Assembly (NCBI GenBank): GCA_965243485.1
Contig: CBDEVP010000001.1
Location: 3,658,001-3,722,000 of the forward strand
Direction of reading: 5' to 3'
Source: UBA7330 sp965243485
Lineage (GTDB): Bacteria; Bacteroidota; Bacteroidia; Cytophagales; Cyclobacteriaceae
Length of the DNA: 64,000 nt
Shown: one piece after another, positions 25,093 to 34,906 of the stretch
How positions within the stretch are numbered: the stretch's first letter is position 1
Layout: the number at the start of each line of letters is the position of its first letter
Position numbers and translations under genes: made by a program
Notes under the pieces: model-generated
What the model was told of the DNA's origin: nothing
Databases searched by the model: none
The model's input: the letters and a program-made list of their open reading frames with translations, nothing else

Positions 25093-27156
25093 ATGAATAA
25101 CAATAAAATATATAAAGGATTGATCGTCGCCATGGCAATGATGTTTTCATTCTCATGTAGTGATGATTTTTTGAAGGAGCAACCGCTCTCGTTCCTGAGT
25201 CCTGAAAACACATTTGCTGATGCAGCAGGATTAAACACTGCTCTACAGGCCGCCCACAGGGGTGTATTCAGACAGTGGAATGGTGATACACGCGAAATGA
25301 TGTTTAATCACAACATGAGTGATGCGTCTGTTGTAAGCGCAACTGACAAGCAGAATGCTTTTGTTGACCTGAGAACCTATGCCAATCCTCAGAATACGAG
25401 GAATAATGATGCTGGAAGAGCTCGTTCATTTTTCTATGAGAACTATGAGCACATCAAAAACTGTAATACAGTGATTGACAATATTGATATTCCAGAATGG
25501 CCTGACGGAGAGAATGATGAAGACAGAAACCACCTGTTGGGTTCTGCCTATTTCCTTCGAGCATTCTTTTACATGCAGTTAACGATGCAGTTTGGTAATG
25601 TTGCCTTTCCATTGACTGTTGTAAGTGAAGCCAAGCGTGATTTTAAAGTCTTTCACGTTCAGGGGATTTGGGATCAGATGATCACGGACCTTGAGTACGC
25701 TGTTCAGTGGATGAAGCCCAAGAGTGAATTAGCTGTTGGAGAGGCACCTAAAGACGCGGCAAGGATCCTTTTGGCCAAATATTACATGCTAAATGAAAGA
25801 TTTGCTGATGCTGAAGCATTAATGGATGATGTAATCAATGATGGTGAGTCCAGACTTTTTACAGATGCCGATATACCAGCAGGAAAAACAGTAGTGCCGG
25901 TAGCGAATAATCTCAACCCTAATTCTGGTAATCCTTTACCTGGTAGAGATTCGGATGCACCTGCCGATGCTCAAAATGTACTTCATGAAAATGCAGGTGC
26001 TCAGAAGGTGAACAATCCTGAAGGAATATGGATGGGGGTTAATACTCAGTTCACACTGGGGTCTCAGGGTCGGTCAGCCAGGATACGTGCCTGGGGACCA
26101 AACTTTGTCAGTACCAATCTTGGAGTATGGCTTCCTGGAACAAACACAATCGGAACTGACACTCAACAATCTACAGCTGATTCGAGAGGAAGAATGATGA
26201 AGAAGTGGGGTAGAGGCCAGGGATTTGCCCGTCCTACGGATTATTCTCAGTACGAAGTATGGAGATGGTCAGATGGGTATGTGGATACGCTGGACTATCG
26301 ACACAAGGATCTGAACTATTTTGAAATGGAAGACGTCTTGTACGATAATCCCAGTTTTGATCCGAACCGTGATGATTTTGATCCTACTGATCCTGAAGAT
26401 GTTAGGAGAGCATCATGGTATCTTCAGCCGCTCACGTTGTACGATTCATTAGGAAACCTGACTTGTTTTGATACGATCCGGTGCTGGCATGGATATCCGC
26501 GATACAAAATGTACGCGGTAAATCTTGAGCATCGTCCTGACCGTCAGGATGGCGGAGACCAGGATCTCTATTTTATGAGAATGGCCGAGGTGTACCTGGT
26601 GAGAGCTGAAGCAAGGGCATGGCAGGGACTGGATCAGTTGGCCGCGGATGATTTGAATGTGATTCGAATGAGATCAAATGCTCAAAGAATGTATACCGCA
26701 GCCGACCTGGCATCTTTGGGAGTTGCTGCTGTACTGGATGAGCGTAACCGAGAATTATTTGGTGAAGAATACCGTCACGATGAGCTGGTTCGTATTTCGG
26801 TCATCTATGCGAAAACCGGGCAGCAGGATTACCTTGGCAATACTTATTCTATATCTGGCAATAATATTGAGACTTCCATTTCAGCCAATAGTTTTTACTA
26901 TAACCGAGTGATGGATAAAAACTCATTCTTTAGAAATGAAGTTCCATGGGCTACTTTCCCAACTACAAGATATACCATGGATCCCATGCATGTGTACTGG
27001 CCGGTATTTCAGGAGTACATTGTGGGAAATGTTGGTGCTGTCTTGAACCAGACAACTGGCTATCTTGGATCTGAGGGTAACATTGAACCCCTAACTCACG
27101 TGGTGCAGCCAGCGGGTGTTCCAAATGTTGATCCGATGGAAGCAGTCGGTGAGTAA
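25093..27156 (+). CDS. SusD/RagB-family lipoprotein, long form (island pair A)
   Basis: A 687-residue substrate-binding lid lipoprotein, longer than the usual 500-600. I start at ATG 25093 (MNNNKIYKGLIVAMAMMFSFSCSDD, lipobox Cys22); the open frame continues upstream into susC without a signal peptide. SusD hallmarks: SFLSPENTF, NHLLGSAYFLRAFFYMQLTMQFGNVAFPL, MRMAEVYLVRAEARAWQG, VLDERNRELFGEEYRHDELVRISVIY. It lies 43 bases after its SusC partner and before a strong terminator. Confidence 0.94.
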   Translation: MNNNKIYKGLIVAMAMMFSFSCSDDFLKEQPLSFLSPENTFADAAGLNTALQAAHRGVFRQWNGDTREMMFNHNMSDASVVSATDKQNAFVDLRTYANPQNTRNNDAGRARSFFYENYEHIKNCNTVIDNIDIPEWPDGENDEDRNHLLGSAYFLRAFFYMQLTMQFGNVAFPLTVVSEAKRDFKVFHVQGIWDQMITDLEYAVQWMKPKSELAVGEAPKDAARILLAKYYMLNERFADAEALMDDVINDGESRLFTDADIPAGKTVVPVANNLNPNSGNPLPGRDSDAPADAQNVLHENAGAQKVNNPEGIWMGVNTQFTLGSQGRSARIRAWGPNFVSTNLGVWLPGTNTIGTDTQQSTADSRGRMMKKWGRGQGFARPTDYSQYEVWRWSDGYVDTLDYRHKDLNYFEMEDVLYDNPSFDPNRDDFDPTDPEDVRRASWYLQPLTLYDSLGNLTCFDTIRCWHGYPRYKMYAVNLEHRPDRQDGGDQDLYFMRMAEVYLVRAEARAWQGLDQLAADDLNVIRMRSNAQRMYTAADLASLGVAAVLDERNRELFGEEYRHDELVRISVIYAKTGQQDYLGNTYSISGNNIETSISANSFYYNRVMDKNSFFRNEVPWATFPTTRYTMDPMHVYWPVFQEYIVGNVGAVLNQTTGYLGSEGNIEPLTHVVQPAGVPNVDPMEAVGE

Positions 27157-27182
27157 GTAGTAAATATTTAATCAAACACTAA

Positions 27183-27217
27183 AAAACTTACCCGGAAATA
27201 CGGGTAAGTTTTTTTGT
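27183..27217 (+). terminator. Terminator of SusC/SusD pair A
   Basis: AAAACTTACCCG (27183-27194) pairs with CGGGTAAGTTTT (27201-27212) and runs into a T-tract. Its core (ACTTAcCCGG) resembles the terminator after pair B, as expected for a duplicated unit. Confidence 0.9.
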
Positions 27218-27800
27218 TTTTAACAAACAGAAAAGGACTAAACCACCAGTCAACTGCCTCAAACAAGTCAGGAATCAGTGCTGGCTCAATTTCTTCTATA
27301 AAAAAATTGAGTATTTATTGATAAAAATCCATTGAAATAGATATGATATTTAAAATGCAATAAATTATGATAATAAATGATACCAATATTGCATTTTTAA
27401 TATTTAGATAATGAATTTCTTAGTGTTTTTACCATTTCCTGAATTAATTTGGCGTAGTTAAAATTGAATCCTGGATTCAAAGACGCCTATGTTTTGCTAG
27501 CTGTAAAGTGGACATTCTAACAGATGCTCACGAAAACAATCTCAATACTGGAAATCATAAGCGACAGGAAACCACGGTTCATTCTTCATAATCGTTCAGC
27601 GTAATTTTTAGTCAATCTCTTATTGACGTTTCATTGATGATGGCGGAAGTCAGCCCATCAATGATCTGGTAAAGTTCAGCGTAATAATTTTTCAATTTTT
27701 ACTGGTTTTTTTCTTTGTGCCGGATGGAATTCGTGCATCCCTGAAAATGACCCTGTAAGTGAATTTTTAATCAATTATTATATAACTGAAACTTTATTCT
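27218..27800. other. 580-base gene-free leader region of pair B
   Basis: No gene is seen. It contains an inverted repeat AAAATGCAATA / TATTGCATTTT (27352-27362 and 27387-27397), and the repeat-hairpin-repeat module at 27594-27685. The motif AGCGACAGG (near 27561) also occurs upstream of pair A (near 21733), so it may be a shared regulatory site. Confidence 0.5.
27594..27685 (+). promoter_or_regulatory. Direct repeat - hairpin - direct repeat module upstream of susC B
   Basis: GTTCAGCGTAAT occurs at 27594-27605 and again at 27674-27685, exactly 80 bases apart. Between them TCATTGATG (27631-27639) pairs with CATCAATGA (27656-27664), with an inner GGC/GCC pair. It lies 115-210 bases before the susC start and may be an operator pair or a structured 5' leader. 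Confidence 0.5.
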
Positions 27801-30800
27801 ATGAACCAAAAACTACTTTGGAAATCCCTTCGGGTAATCATGCTATCAGTAATACTTACTGCTAGTGCCCAGGGGTTCGTAATGGCAGGTCCGGAAAAAC
27901 CGGACAGGAGCACTGAAGAGGAAACAGTGCAAAGGTCAGTGACCGGAAAGGTGACTGGAGAAGACAACGAGGGCATTCCCGGCGTAAACGTGGTCGTGAA
28001 AGGGACCACTGTCGGAGTGATCACTGATTTCAATGGAGACTATGCTTTGAATATTCCGGATGGAGAGGATATCCTCGTTTTTAGTTCTGTTGGGTATCAG
28101 ACCATCGAAGAGAATATCGGTAACAGATCTACCATTGACGTGAGTCTGGCTCAGGATGTAACCGCTCTCGATGAAGTGGTCGTGATTGGCTACGGTACTC
28201 AGCAAAAGAAAGACCTGACTGGTGCGATTGTCAATGTACAGGCCGAGAAGGTTGAAAAGTACAAGCCAACAAGTGTTTCTGAAATTCTTAGAACCACTGT
28301 TCCCGGTCTTCAGGTGGGCTATGCCACAGATGCAAGAAACGTTCCAACATTCGAGGTAAGAGGTGATGCATCTCTGAAGGGTGATTTGGACGAAGATGGT
28401 GATGATGAGGAAGAAAGAGCGGCAAATCAACCCCTCATCGTATTGGATGGGGTAATTTTCCGGGGGGATCTTGCCGAGATCAATCCTAACACCATTTCAA
28501 GCATTGACGTATTGAAAGATGCAAGTTCGGCTGCGATTTATGGTTCTCAGGCGACTAATGGTGTTGTGATCATCACTACTAAGAAAGGTTCATACGGTAA
28601 ACCACAAATCACTTTTAGTACAAGAGTTGGCTTGGTAACCGGTGCGAGAAGGATGGAAACCTACAAGGGTGAAGATGTTTTTCAGTTCCTCACTGACGTT
28701 TTTGAGTCTTTGGATGGTGTTTCTGCTGATCCATGGTCCAGGTATGAAGACTATTTCCAGGTGCCTGCTGAATTCCAGGATGACTGGTTACAAATCAATG
28801 GATTGCCTGCAAATACTACCGATGCTGATCTGATCAACCTGACCAGGTTCAGAAATTTTGGCTTTGAAGCTACTGAAGAGGAGAACTACGTAAATGGTGT
28901 AGTGTATGACTGGCAGGATTTCCTGTTCCAGACTGGGCTAAGACAAGACTATGACGTCAGCGTATCCGGAAGAAATGAGCGTGTTTCTTATTATTATTCA
29001 GTAGGATATAGTCACAGAGAGTCAGTTCAGATCTGGGAATCATTTGAAACCATTACCTCCAGGTTAAATCTGGATGTAAATCTGGCTGAATTCTTGAATG
29101 TGGGAGCCAACATTGGCTTCACTTATCAGGATGAAGGCAAAGAGCCCGTGGACAATGGAGGATATGCAACCAAGTCTCCGTACGATCAGCCCTGGGAGAA
29201 CAATGTGCCAAGAGTTCCTGAGAATTTGAAGGCTCAGGCTGCCGGATCCAATCAGGGTAATCCTTACCAGGATCCATCATGGAACTATAGGGAATACACC
29301 AGGTTCATGGTCAATCCCACTTTATTTATGAAGGTTTCTCTTCCTTTTGGTTTCAGTATCAGGGGTGACTATACGCCGAGATTTGATTTTAGAGACAGGA
29401 ATGATTTCGATATGTCCGGAAATAATCCAACCAGAGCACTTGATGAAGCGCAAAGGAGGTACAACAAAGCATTCTTATGGCAGACCAATGCTATTCTCAC
29501 CTGGGACAAAGGCTTTGGTGATCACAGATTTAATGTGACAGCAGGTTACAATGCGGAGCGAAACTCATTTTGGGAAACCATAGCCAGAGCAAATGCCTTT
29601 TCACCAACTTCTTCACTGGGTTTCCATTTATTGAACTTAGGCCAAAACCAGTTCACGACCTCATCTGATGAAGTGAATTCACGAACCGGAGCATTTGGTC
29701 GTATCAACTATTCATTCTCTAACCGATATAATTTCTCTGCTTCAATCAGAAGAGATGGTTATTCCCGATTCGGAGCTGATAATCTCTATGGTAACTTCCC
29801 ATCGGTTTCAGCTGCATGGACTGTAACTAACGAAAGTTTCATGCCTTCAAGCAATCTTTTGAGCTATCTGAAAGTGAGATTGAGCTGGGGTGTGAATGGA
29901 AATAGCCAGGGCCTGGATGCCTACAATGCATATGCCCGACTGAACAGTGGCTTCTTCCTAACCTATGATGGTGGCTACATCACTACTCCCTGGACCGAGC
30001 TAACCAGGTTCGGATTACCGGGACTTTCATGGGAAAGAACTTCTTCAGTAAACCTGGGACTGGACTTTGGATTGTTCAATGACCGTATCAGCGGTACGTT
30101 TGATGTTTACAGGTCGGAGACCATCGATCTGATCCTGGATCAGACCTTGCCTGTTAATACAGGTTTCCTTGGTTCCAAAAACAACGTTGGATCGTTGCAG
30201 AATACAGGTTTTGATTTAGGTATTAATTCGATCAATGTGACCTCTCCAAACATGGTTTGGACCAGCGCTTTTAACGTGACCTATGCGGTGAACAAGATCA
30301 TCACCTTTGGTAATTCTCCCATTGAGCTACCTGATGGATCATTCGGAGAGCCGGATGATCTAAATAACGAGTGGTTCATTGGAGAGAGCAAAGATGTGAT
30401 CTGGGATTTCGAAACGAATGGTGTTTACAAGATTGGTGAAGAGGCTGAGGCTGCTGTATACAATCTTCAGCCTGGTGATTTCAGACATGTCGACCAAAAT
30501 GGTGACGGTGTAATCAATGTAGAAGACAAGGTATTCCTTGGACTGGATCAAAATCCATGGTATGTCACTTTCAGAAATGATATAGAATTCAAGGGATTTG
30601 ACCTGGGGCTTGTTTTCCTCGGAAAGTTTGGCTGGTTAGGAAGAACCATTCAGCCTTTCAACTGGGAACAGGGACTGATCAAAAACAGAAACTGGAGAGA
30701 ACTTCCTTACTGGACGCCTAATAACCAGATTGATGATGCTGCAAGGATCAACTCCATTCGATTGGGGGGTATTGAAGCTGCTTTGAACAAGGATTATGTC

Positions 30801-30989
30801 CGCCTGCAGAATATATCTCTGGGCTATAGCCTTCCAGCCAGTATCCTTGAAAACATCAACTTCAGTCGCGTAAGGCTTGCTGTCAATGTCGAGAATGCAG
30901 CCGTATTCACTCAATGGATTTATGGTGATCCTGAATCTGAAAGAGAAATGCCAAGGACGTATTCATTTAGTCTTGACTTCACTTTCTAA
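27801..30989 (+). CDS. SusC/RagA-family TonB-dependent transporter (island pair B)
   Basis: A 1062-residue paralogue of the transporter at 21858, with the same domain order and long shared segments (KPTSVSEILR, VPGLQVGYAT, GDLAEINPNTI, SVDVLKDASSAAIYGSQATNGV-like plug, SYYYS-GYSHRESVQI, NRYNFSASIRRDGYSRFGADNL). It also lacks an STN domain and carries the acidic plug insert (about 194-207, LDEDGDDEEER). Differences cluster in the extracellular-loop regions of the barrel, so the two transporters probably take related but distinct substrates. Confidence 0.95.
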   Translation: MNQKLLWKSLRVIMLSVILTASAQGFVMAGPEKPDRSTEEETVQRSVTGKVTGEDNEGIPGVNVVVKGTTVGVITDFNGDYALNIPDGEDILVFSSVGYQTIEENIGNRSTIDVSLAQDVTALDEVVVIGYGTQQKKDLTGAIVNVQAEKVEKYKPTSVSEILRTTVPGLQVGYATDARNVPTFEVRGDASLKGDLDEDGDDEEERAANQPLIVLDGVIFRGDLAEINPNTISSIDVLKDASSAAIYGSQATNGVVIITTKKGSYGKPQITFSTRVGLVTGARRMETYKGEDVFQFLTDVFESLDGVSADPWSRYEDYFQVPAEFQDDWLQINGLPANTTDADLINLTRFRNFGFEATEEENYVNGVVYDWQDFLFQTGLRQDYDVSVSGRNERVSYYYSVGYSHRESVQIWESFETITSRLNLDVNLAEFLNVGANIGFTYQDEGKEPVDNGGYATKSPYDQPWENNVPRVPENLKAQAAGSNQGNPYQDPSWNYREYTRFMVNPTLFMKVSLPFGFSIRGDYTPRFDFRDRNDFDMSGNNPTRALDEAQRRYNKAFLWQTNAILTWDKGFGDHRFNVTAGYNAERNSFWETIARANAFSPTSSLGFHLLNLGQNQFTTSSDEVNSRTGAFGRINYSFSNRYNFSASIRRDGYSRFGADNLYGNFPSVSAAWTVTNESFMPSSNLLSYLKVRLSWGVNGNSQGLDAYNAYARLNSGFFLTYDGGYITTPWTELTRFGLPGLSWERTSSVNLGLDFGLFNDRISGTFDVYRSETIDLILDQTLPVNTGFLGSKNNVGSLQNTGFDLGINSINVTSPNMVWTSAFNVTYAVNKIITFGNSPIELPDGSFGEPDDLNNEWFIGESKDVIWDFETNGVYKIGEEAEAAVYNLQPGDFRHVDQNGDGVINVEDKVFLGLDQNPWYVTFRNDIEFKGFDLGLVFLGKFGWLGRTIQPFNWEQGLIKNRNWRELPYWTPNNQIDDAARINSIRLGGIEAALNKDYVRLQNISLGYSLPASILENINFSRVRLAVNVENAAVFTQWIYGDPESEREMPRTYSFSLDFTF

Positions 30990-31028
30990 GATCTGAGCAT
31001 GGAACTTTTATCAAGAAAAAGATTTGAA

Positions 31029-33050
31029 ATGAAAAACAATAAATTATTTAAAGGATTGATCATCGCTGCTGTAATGATGTTTTCCACATCATGCGGCGAG
31101 GATTTTCTCGTAGAAACACCTCTTTCCTTCCTGAGTCCTGAGAACACTTTTGTGGATGCAGCCGGGCTGGAAACTTCACTGCAGGCTTCTCTTGGAGGGG
31201 TTTTCAATCAGTGGAATGGTGATACGAGAGAGTTGATGTTTAACAGTAACATGAGTGATGCAACTGTTATTGGCTCTACGGATAAACCCGATGCCTGGGT
31301 AGATCTACGAGGATTTGCTACTCCTATCAATGACAGGAATAACGACGCTGGCAGGGCTCTGTCCTTTTACAGGGAAAATTACGAGCATATTAAAAATGCC
31401 AATGCGGTCATTGACAATATCGATATTCCGGAGTGGGACGGAGGTGAAAATGACCCTGAAAGGAATCACCTTTTAGGAACCGCCTACTTTTTGAGAGCAT
31501 TTTTCTATATGCAGCTCACCATGCAGTTTGGTAATGTGCCTTTTATCCTCAATGTTGTTTCTGAGGCAAGAAGGGACTTCAAAGTTTTCCATATGCAGGG
31601 TATCTGGGATCAGATGATTGAAGACCTGGAATTTGCTGAGCAATGGGTGAAGCCCAAAAGTGAAATTGCCGTGGGACTTCCACCAAAAGATGCAGTTAGA
31701 ATTCTCCTGGCAAAATACTACATGCTGAATGAGCGATTTCTTGATGCAGAGAATCTGATGACCGATGCGATCAACGATGGTGAGTCTATGTTGTTTACCG
31801 ATGCGATGATCCCCGGTGGAGTAGATTCAGTTAGAGTGGCTAATAATGTTAATCCTGTCACCGGCACTGTATTGCCAGGAAGAAGTGCCAACGCTTCGGC
31901 CGATGCCCAGAATTTCCTGCACATGGAGGAAGGGGATCAAAAGGTGAATAACCCTGAAGGTATCTGGATGCTTGTAAACTCACCATTCATTCTTGGTACA
32001 AGAGGAAGGTCTGCAAGGATCCGTGCCTGGGGACCAAATACGGTACAGCCCTCAGTTGGAGTCTGGGTGCCGGGAACAAGAACGGTTGGGATGGACCTGA
32101 GACAGTCTACCCGGGATGGAGAAAGCCCAATGATGAAAAAGTGGGGTAGAGGTCAGGGATTTACCAGGCCTACAAACTACTCTCAGTATGATATGTGGAA
32201 TTTCAAAGGGACTTTTGATGAGCAGGATTATCGTCACAAAGACCTCAACTGGATGGAAATGGAAGATGTACTTTATGATAACCCTGGTTTAGCTACCAGT
32301 GCGCCACAATGGTACCTTCAACCGCTTACCTTATATGATCCGCTATCAGGCGATATCACCTGTGGCGACACCATTAGGACATGGTATGGCTATCCGCGAT
32401 ATAAGTTCTACGCCGAAAATCGCGAGCAGCAGCTAAACAGACAGGACGGTGGAAAGATGAACATGTATGTGATGAGGTTCGCCGAAGTTTATCTTGTAAG
32501 AGCTGAGGCCCGATTCTGGCAGGATAAGTTTCAGGAAGCTGCAGATGATCTGAATGTGATCAGGATGCGGTCAAATGCGATAGCCATGTACACCGGAGCG
32601 GATGTCCAGACTGATGGAATAGGTGCCATTCTTGATGAGCGTAACCGTGAGCTGTATGGTGAAGAATATCGTCACGATGAGCTTGTCAGGATGTCAGTGA
32701 TCTTTGCCAAGACAGGTAAGCAAGACTATCTGGGTAATACTTACTCAATCAGTGGAGATAACATCGAGGTATCCCTTTCCAGCAACAACTTCTTTTACAA
32801 CAGGGTGATGGATAAGAACACCTTCTACAGAGATGAAGTAGAATGGACAACCTTTACTAACAGGTATACCATGGATCCGAAGCACATTTTCTGGCCAATC
32901 TTTTTGGATTATGTCGTTGGGAACGTTGAGGCTACGCTCAATCAGACCACAGGGTATGATGGTTCAGAAAACAATATTGAACCATTGACACACCAGGTTC
33001 AGGCTGCTGGTGTGCCTAACAATGATCCCATGCGGGCAATCGGGGAGTAA
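31029..33050 (+). CDS. SusD/RagB-family lipoprotein, long form (island pair B)
   Basis: A 673-residue lid lipoprotein paralogous to the one at 25093. The start at 31029 (MKNNKLFKGLIIAAVMMFSTSCGED, lipobox Cys22) is preferred to the in-frame ATG at 30999, ten codons upstream, which would place charged residues before the signal. Conserved blocks: SFLSPENTFVDAAGLETSLQA, NHLLGTAYFLRAFFYMQLTMQFGNVPF, KMNMYVMRFAEVYLVRAEARFWQ, ILDERNRELYGEEYRHDELVRMSVIF. It is followed by a strong terminator, so pair B is its own transcription unit. Confidence 0.94.
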   Translation: MKNNKLFKGLIIAAVMMFSTSCGEDFLVETPLSFLSPENTFVDAAGLETSLQASLGGVFNQWNGDTRELMFNSNMSDATVIGSTDKPDAWVDLRGFATPINDRNNDAGRALSFYRENYEHIKNANAVIDNIDIPEWDGGENDPERNHLLGTAYFLRAFFYMQLTMQFGNVPFILNVVSEARRDFKVFHMQGIWDQMIEDLEFAEQWVKPKSEIAVGLPPKDAVRILLAKYYMLNERFLDAENLMTDAINDGESMLFTDAMIPGGVDSVRVANNVNPVTGTVLPGRSANASADAQNFLHMEEGDQKVNNPEGIWMLVNSPFILGTRGRSARIRAWGPNTVQPSVGVWVPGTRTVGMDLRQSTRDGESPMMKKWGRGQGFTRPTNYSQYDMWNFKGTFDEQDYRHKDLNWMEMEDVLYDNPGLATSAPQWYLQPLTLYDPLSGDITCGDTIRTWYGYPRYKFYAENREQQLNRQDGGKMNMYVMRFAEVYLVRAEARFWQDKFQEAADDLNVIRMRSNAIAMYTGADVQTDGIGAILDERNRELYGEEYRHDELVRMSVIFAKTGKQDYLGNTYSISGDNIEVSLSSNNFFYNRVMDKNTFYRDEVEWTTFTNRYTMDPKHIFWPIFLDYVVGNVEATLNQTTGYDGSENNIEPLTHQVQAAGVPNNDPMRAIGE

Positions 33051-33086
33051 AAGCCGTTTTACCTGTCTGATGACACGTTAATTGAC

Positions 33087-33129
33087 AACTTATCCGGGGT
33101 TTCAAATAGCCCCGGATAAGTTTTTTTTT
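33087..33129 (+). terminator. Terminator of SusC/SusD pair B
   Basis: AACTTATCCGGGG (33087-33099) pairs with CCCCGGATAAGTT (33110-33122), followed by nine T from 33121. Confidence 0.92.
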
Positions 33130-33289
33130 GATTGTATACTAGGCTATTCTTTATTAAATTAGACACGTCAAAGCGTGCGGGAGAATTCAGTTTTCAGAAA
33201 TTATCCTGCTACATTATCCTAAATCAAATAGAACTTTTTTAAAGTACTAGAGGATGCTTAGTTAAGTCATTTAAATTCAAAAATTAAAC

Positions 33290-34624
33290 ATGGAAAAATC
33301 AAGACGATCCTTTATTAAAAAAACGACTGTTGCTGGTTCTGCCGCATTTGTAGCCCCTACGATCGTATCGTCACAGGCATTCGGAGCAAATGACCGGATC
33401 AATGCAGCGGTGTTGGGTATCAATGGCCGTGGTAAGAACCACATCAAGAGTCTGATGGCACAGGACAATGTGAATGTAGCCGTCCTTTGCGATCCTGACA
33501 TGAATATTCTCAAGGATCGCCAGAAAGAGTTCAAAGATGCTTACAAAAAAGATGTTGCCCTTGAGCAGGACCTGCGTCGTGTGATGGACAATAAAGACAT
33601 CGATGTGGTGAGCATCGCAGCACCTAACCACTGGCACGCACTGGCTACTATCTGGGCTTGTCAGGCAGGAAAAGACGTATACGTTGAAAAACCCGGGTCA
33701 CATAACATCTGGGAAGGCCGCAAGATGGTGGAAGCTGCGCAGAAATATGACCGGATTGTTCAACATGGAGTTCAGCTGAGAAGCTCTCCTGCCGTACAGG
33801 AGGCCATCCAGTTGATGAGAGATGGGTATATCGGAAAGGTTTACATGGCCAGAGGTCTTGTCTTCCGATGGAGACCATCGATCGGTGATGCAGGGTTTGA
33901 GCCTGTACCAAAAGGTATAGACTATGATCTGTGGACTGGTCCGGCTCCAAAGCGGCCATTCACCAGAAATCTTGTTCACTATAACTGGCACTGGCACTGG
34001 GATTATGGTAACGGTGACGTAGGAAACCAGGGTATCCACGAGACTGATCTCTGCATGTGGGGACTGGATGTCGGATTGCCTAACCAGATCACATCCATGG
34101 GAGGTAAATTCCTTTGGGATGATGCCAAGGAAGTACCGGAAGTATTGACATCTGTCTACAAATATGATGATGATAAGATCATTCAGTTTGAAGTTCGACA
34201 CTGGTGCACCAACACTGAAGAAGGAGTGACCGTAGGAAACATCTTCTATGGCGACAAAGGTATTCTGGTCGTTGATGGATACGACACTTACAAGACATAC
34301 CTCGGAAGAGACAGAGAACCCGGAAAGTCAGGTGCTGATGGAGGGCCTTCAGCAACCGGTATTGATCGGGGCGCAGGAGGAACAGACGGACATTTTGCCA
34401 ACTTCATCGAAGCTGTTCGTAAGCATGACAAGTCTATTCTTAATGGACCGGTAGAGACTGCTCACCTGTCATCAGGATTGGCACACCTGGGTAATATTTC
34501 TTACCGACTGGGACGTGTCTTAAACTTCAATCCTAAGTCAGAGACATTCATCAATGATCCTGAAGCGGATACTATGCTGACACGTAACTACAGACCAGGT
34601 TTTGCTGTTCCTGAAATAGTATAA
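33290..34624 (+). CDS. Gfo/Idh/MocA-family oxidoreductase with Tat-like export signal (first copy)
   Basis: A 444-residue NAD(P)-dependent sugar oxidoreductase. The N-terminus SRRSFIKKTTVAGSAAFVAPTIVSSQAFG (4-32) has the twin-arginine motif, so the folded, cofactor-loaded enzyme is probably exported to the periplasm. Rossmann segment INAAVLGINGRGKNHIKSL; the catalytic-lysine motif appears as YVEKPGSHNIWEGRKMVEAA; HYNWHWHWDYGNGDVGNQGIHETDLCMWGL is typical of the secreted subfamily of Bacteroidota and Planctomycetota. Terminator follows. Substrate is unknown; secreted members are suspected to act on 3-hydroxyls of glycosides. Confidence 0.9.
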   Translation: MEKSRRSFIKKTTVAGSAAFVAPTIVSSQAFGANDRINAAVLGINGRGKNHIKSLMAQDNVNVAVLCDPDMNILKDRQKEFKDAYKKDVALEQDLRRVMDNKDIDVVSIAAPNHWHALATIWACQAGKDVYVEKPGSHNIWEGRKMVEAAQKYDRIVQHGVQLRSSPAVQEAIQLMRDGYIGKVYMARGLVFRWRPSIGDAGFEPVPKGIDYDLWTGPAPKRPFTRNLVHYNWHWHWDYGNGDVGNQGIHETDLCMWGLDVGLPNQITSMGGKFLWDDAKEVPEVLTSVYKYDDDKIIQFEVRHWCTNTEEGVTVGNIFYGDKGILVVDGYDTYKTYLGRDREPGKSGADGGPSATGIDRGAGGTDGHFANFIEAVRKHDKSILNGPVETAHLSSGLAHLGNISYRLGRVLNFNPKSETFINDPEADTMLTRNYRPGFAVPEIV

Positions 34625-34644
34625 TTGTATTTATGTATATGTAA

Positions 34645-34680
34645 TAAAAAACCTGTCGGGACAAACCTGGCAGGTTTTTT
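34645..34680 (+). terminator. Terminator after the first Gfo/Idh gene
   Basis: AAAAAACCTG (34645-34654) pairs with CAGGTTTTTT (34671-34680), with T-run. It separates this gene from the DUF6807 unit. The following 105 bases hold only a small TCCCGC/GCGGGA hairpin (34736-34753). Confidence 0.85.
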
Positions 34681-34787
34681 TAATTGCTTTATCCCATTAT
34701 CTATTAATTTTTTAACAATCCAAAAATGAAATGAGTCCCGCTTGAGTGCGGGATGTCCTTTAAAAAAACAAATAATACACATATGAA

Positions 34788-34895
34788 ATGTCCATAAAGC
34801 GAGCTATACCAACCAAGGATGAGTATTTAAAGGAAAATACTGGTCTGGAAGCAGTTTTGAAGTATCAGGACATTCCATGTGACCTATTAAAATAA
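34788..34895 (+). CDS. Possible 35-residue small protein upstream of the DUF6807 gene
   Basis: The ORF reads MSIKRAIPTKDEYLKENTGLEAVLKYQDIPCDLLK in two parts (MSIKRAIPTKDEYLKENTG, LEAVLKYQDIPCDLLK) and ends 11 bases before the DUF6807 ATG. Composition is protein-like (charged, amphipathic), with no membrane segment. The bases around its start (34771-34789) closely copy those around the DUF6807 start (34893-34911), so it may have arisen by local duplication, or be a translated leader. I recognise no family. Confidence 0.35.
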   Translation: MSIKRAIPTKDEYLKENTGLEAVLKYQDIPCDLLK

Positions 34896-34906
34896 ATTAT
34901 ACACAC

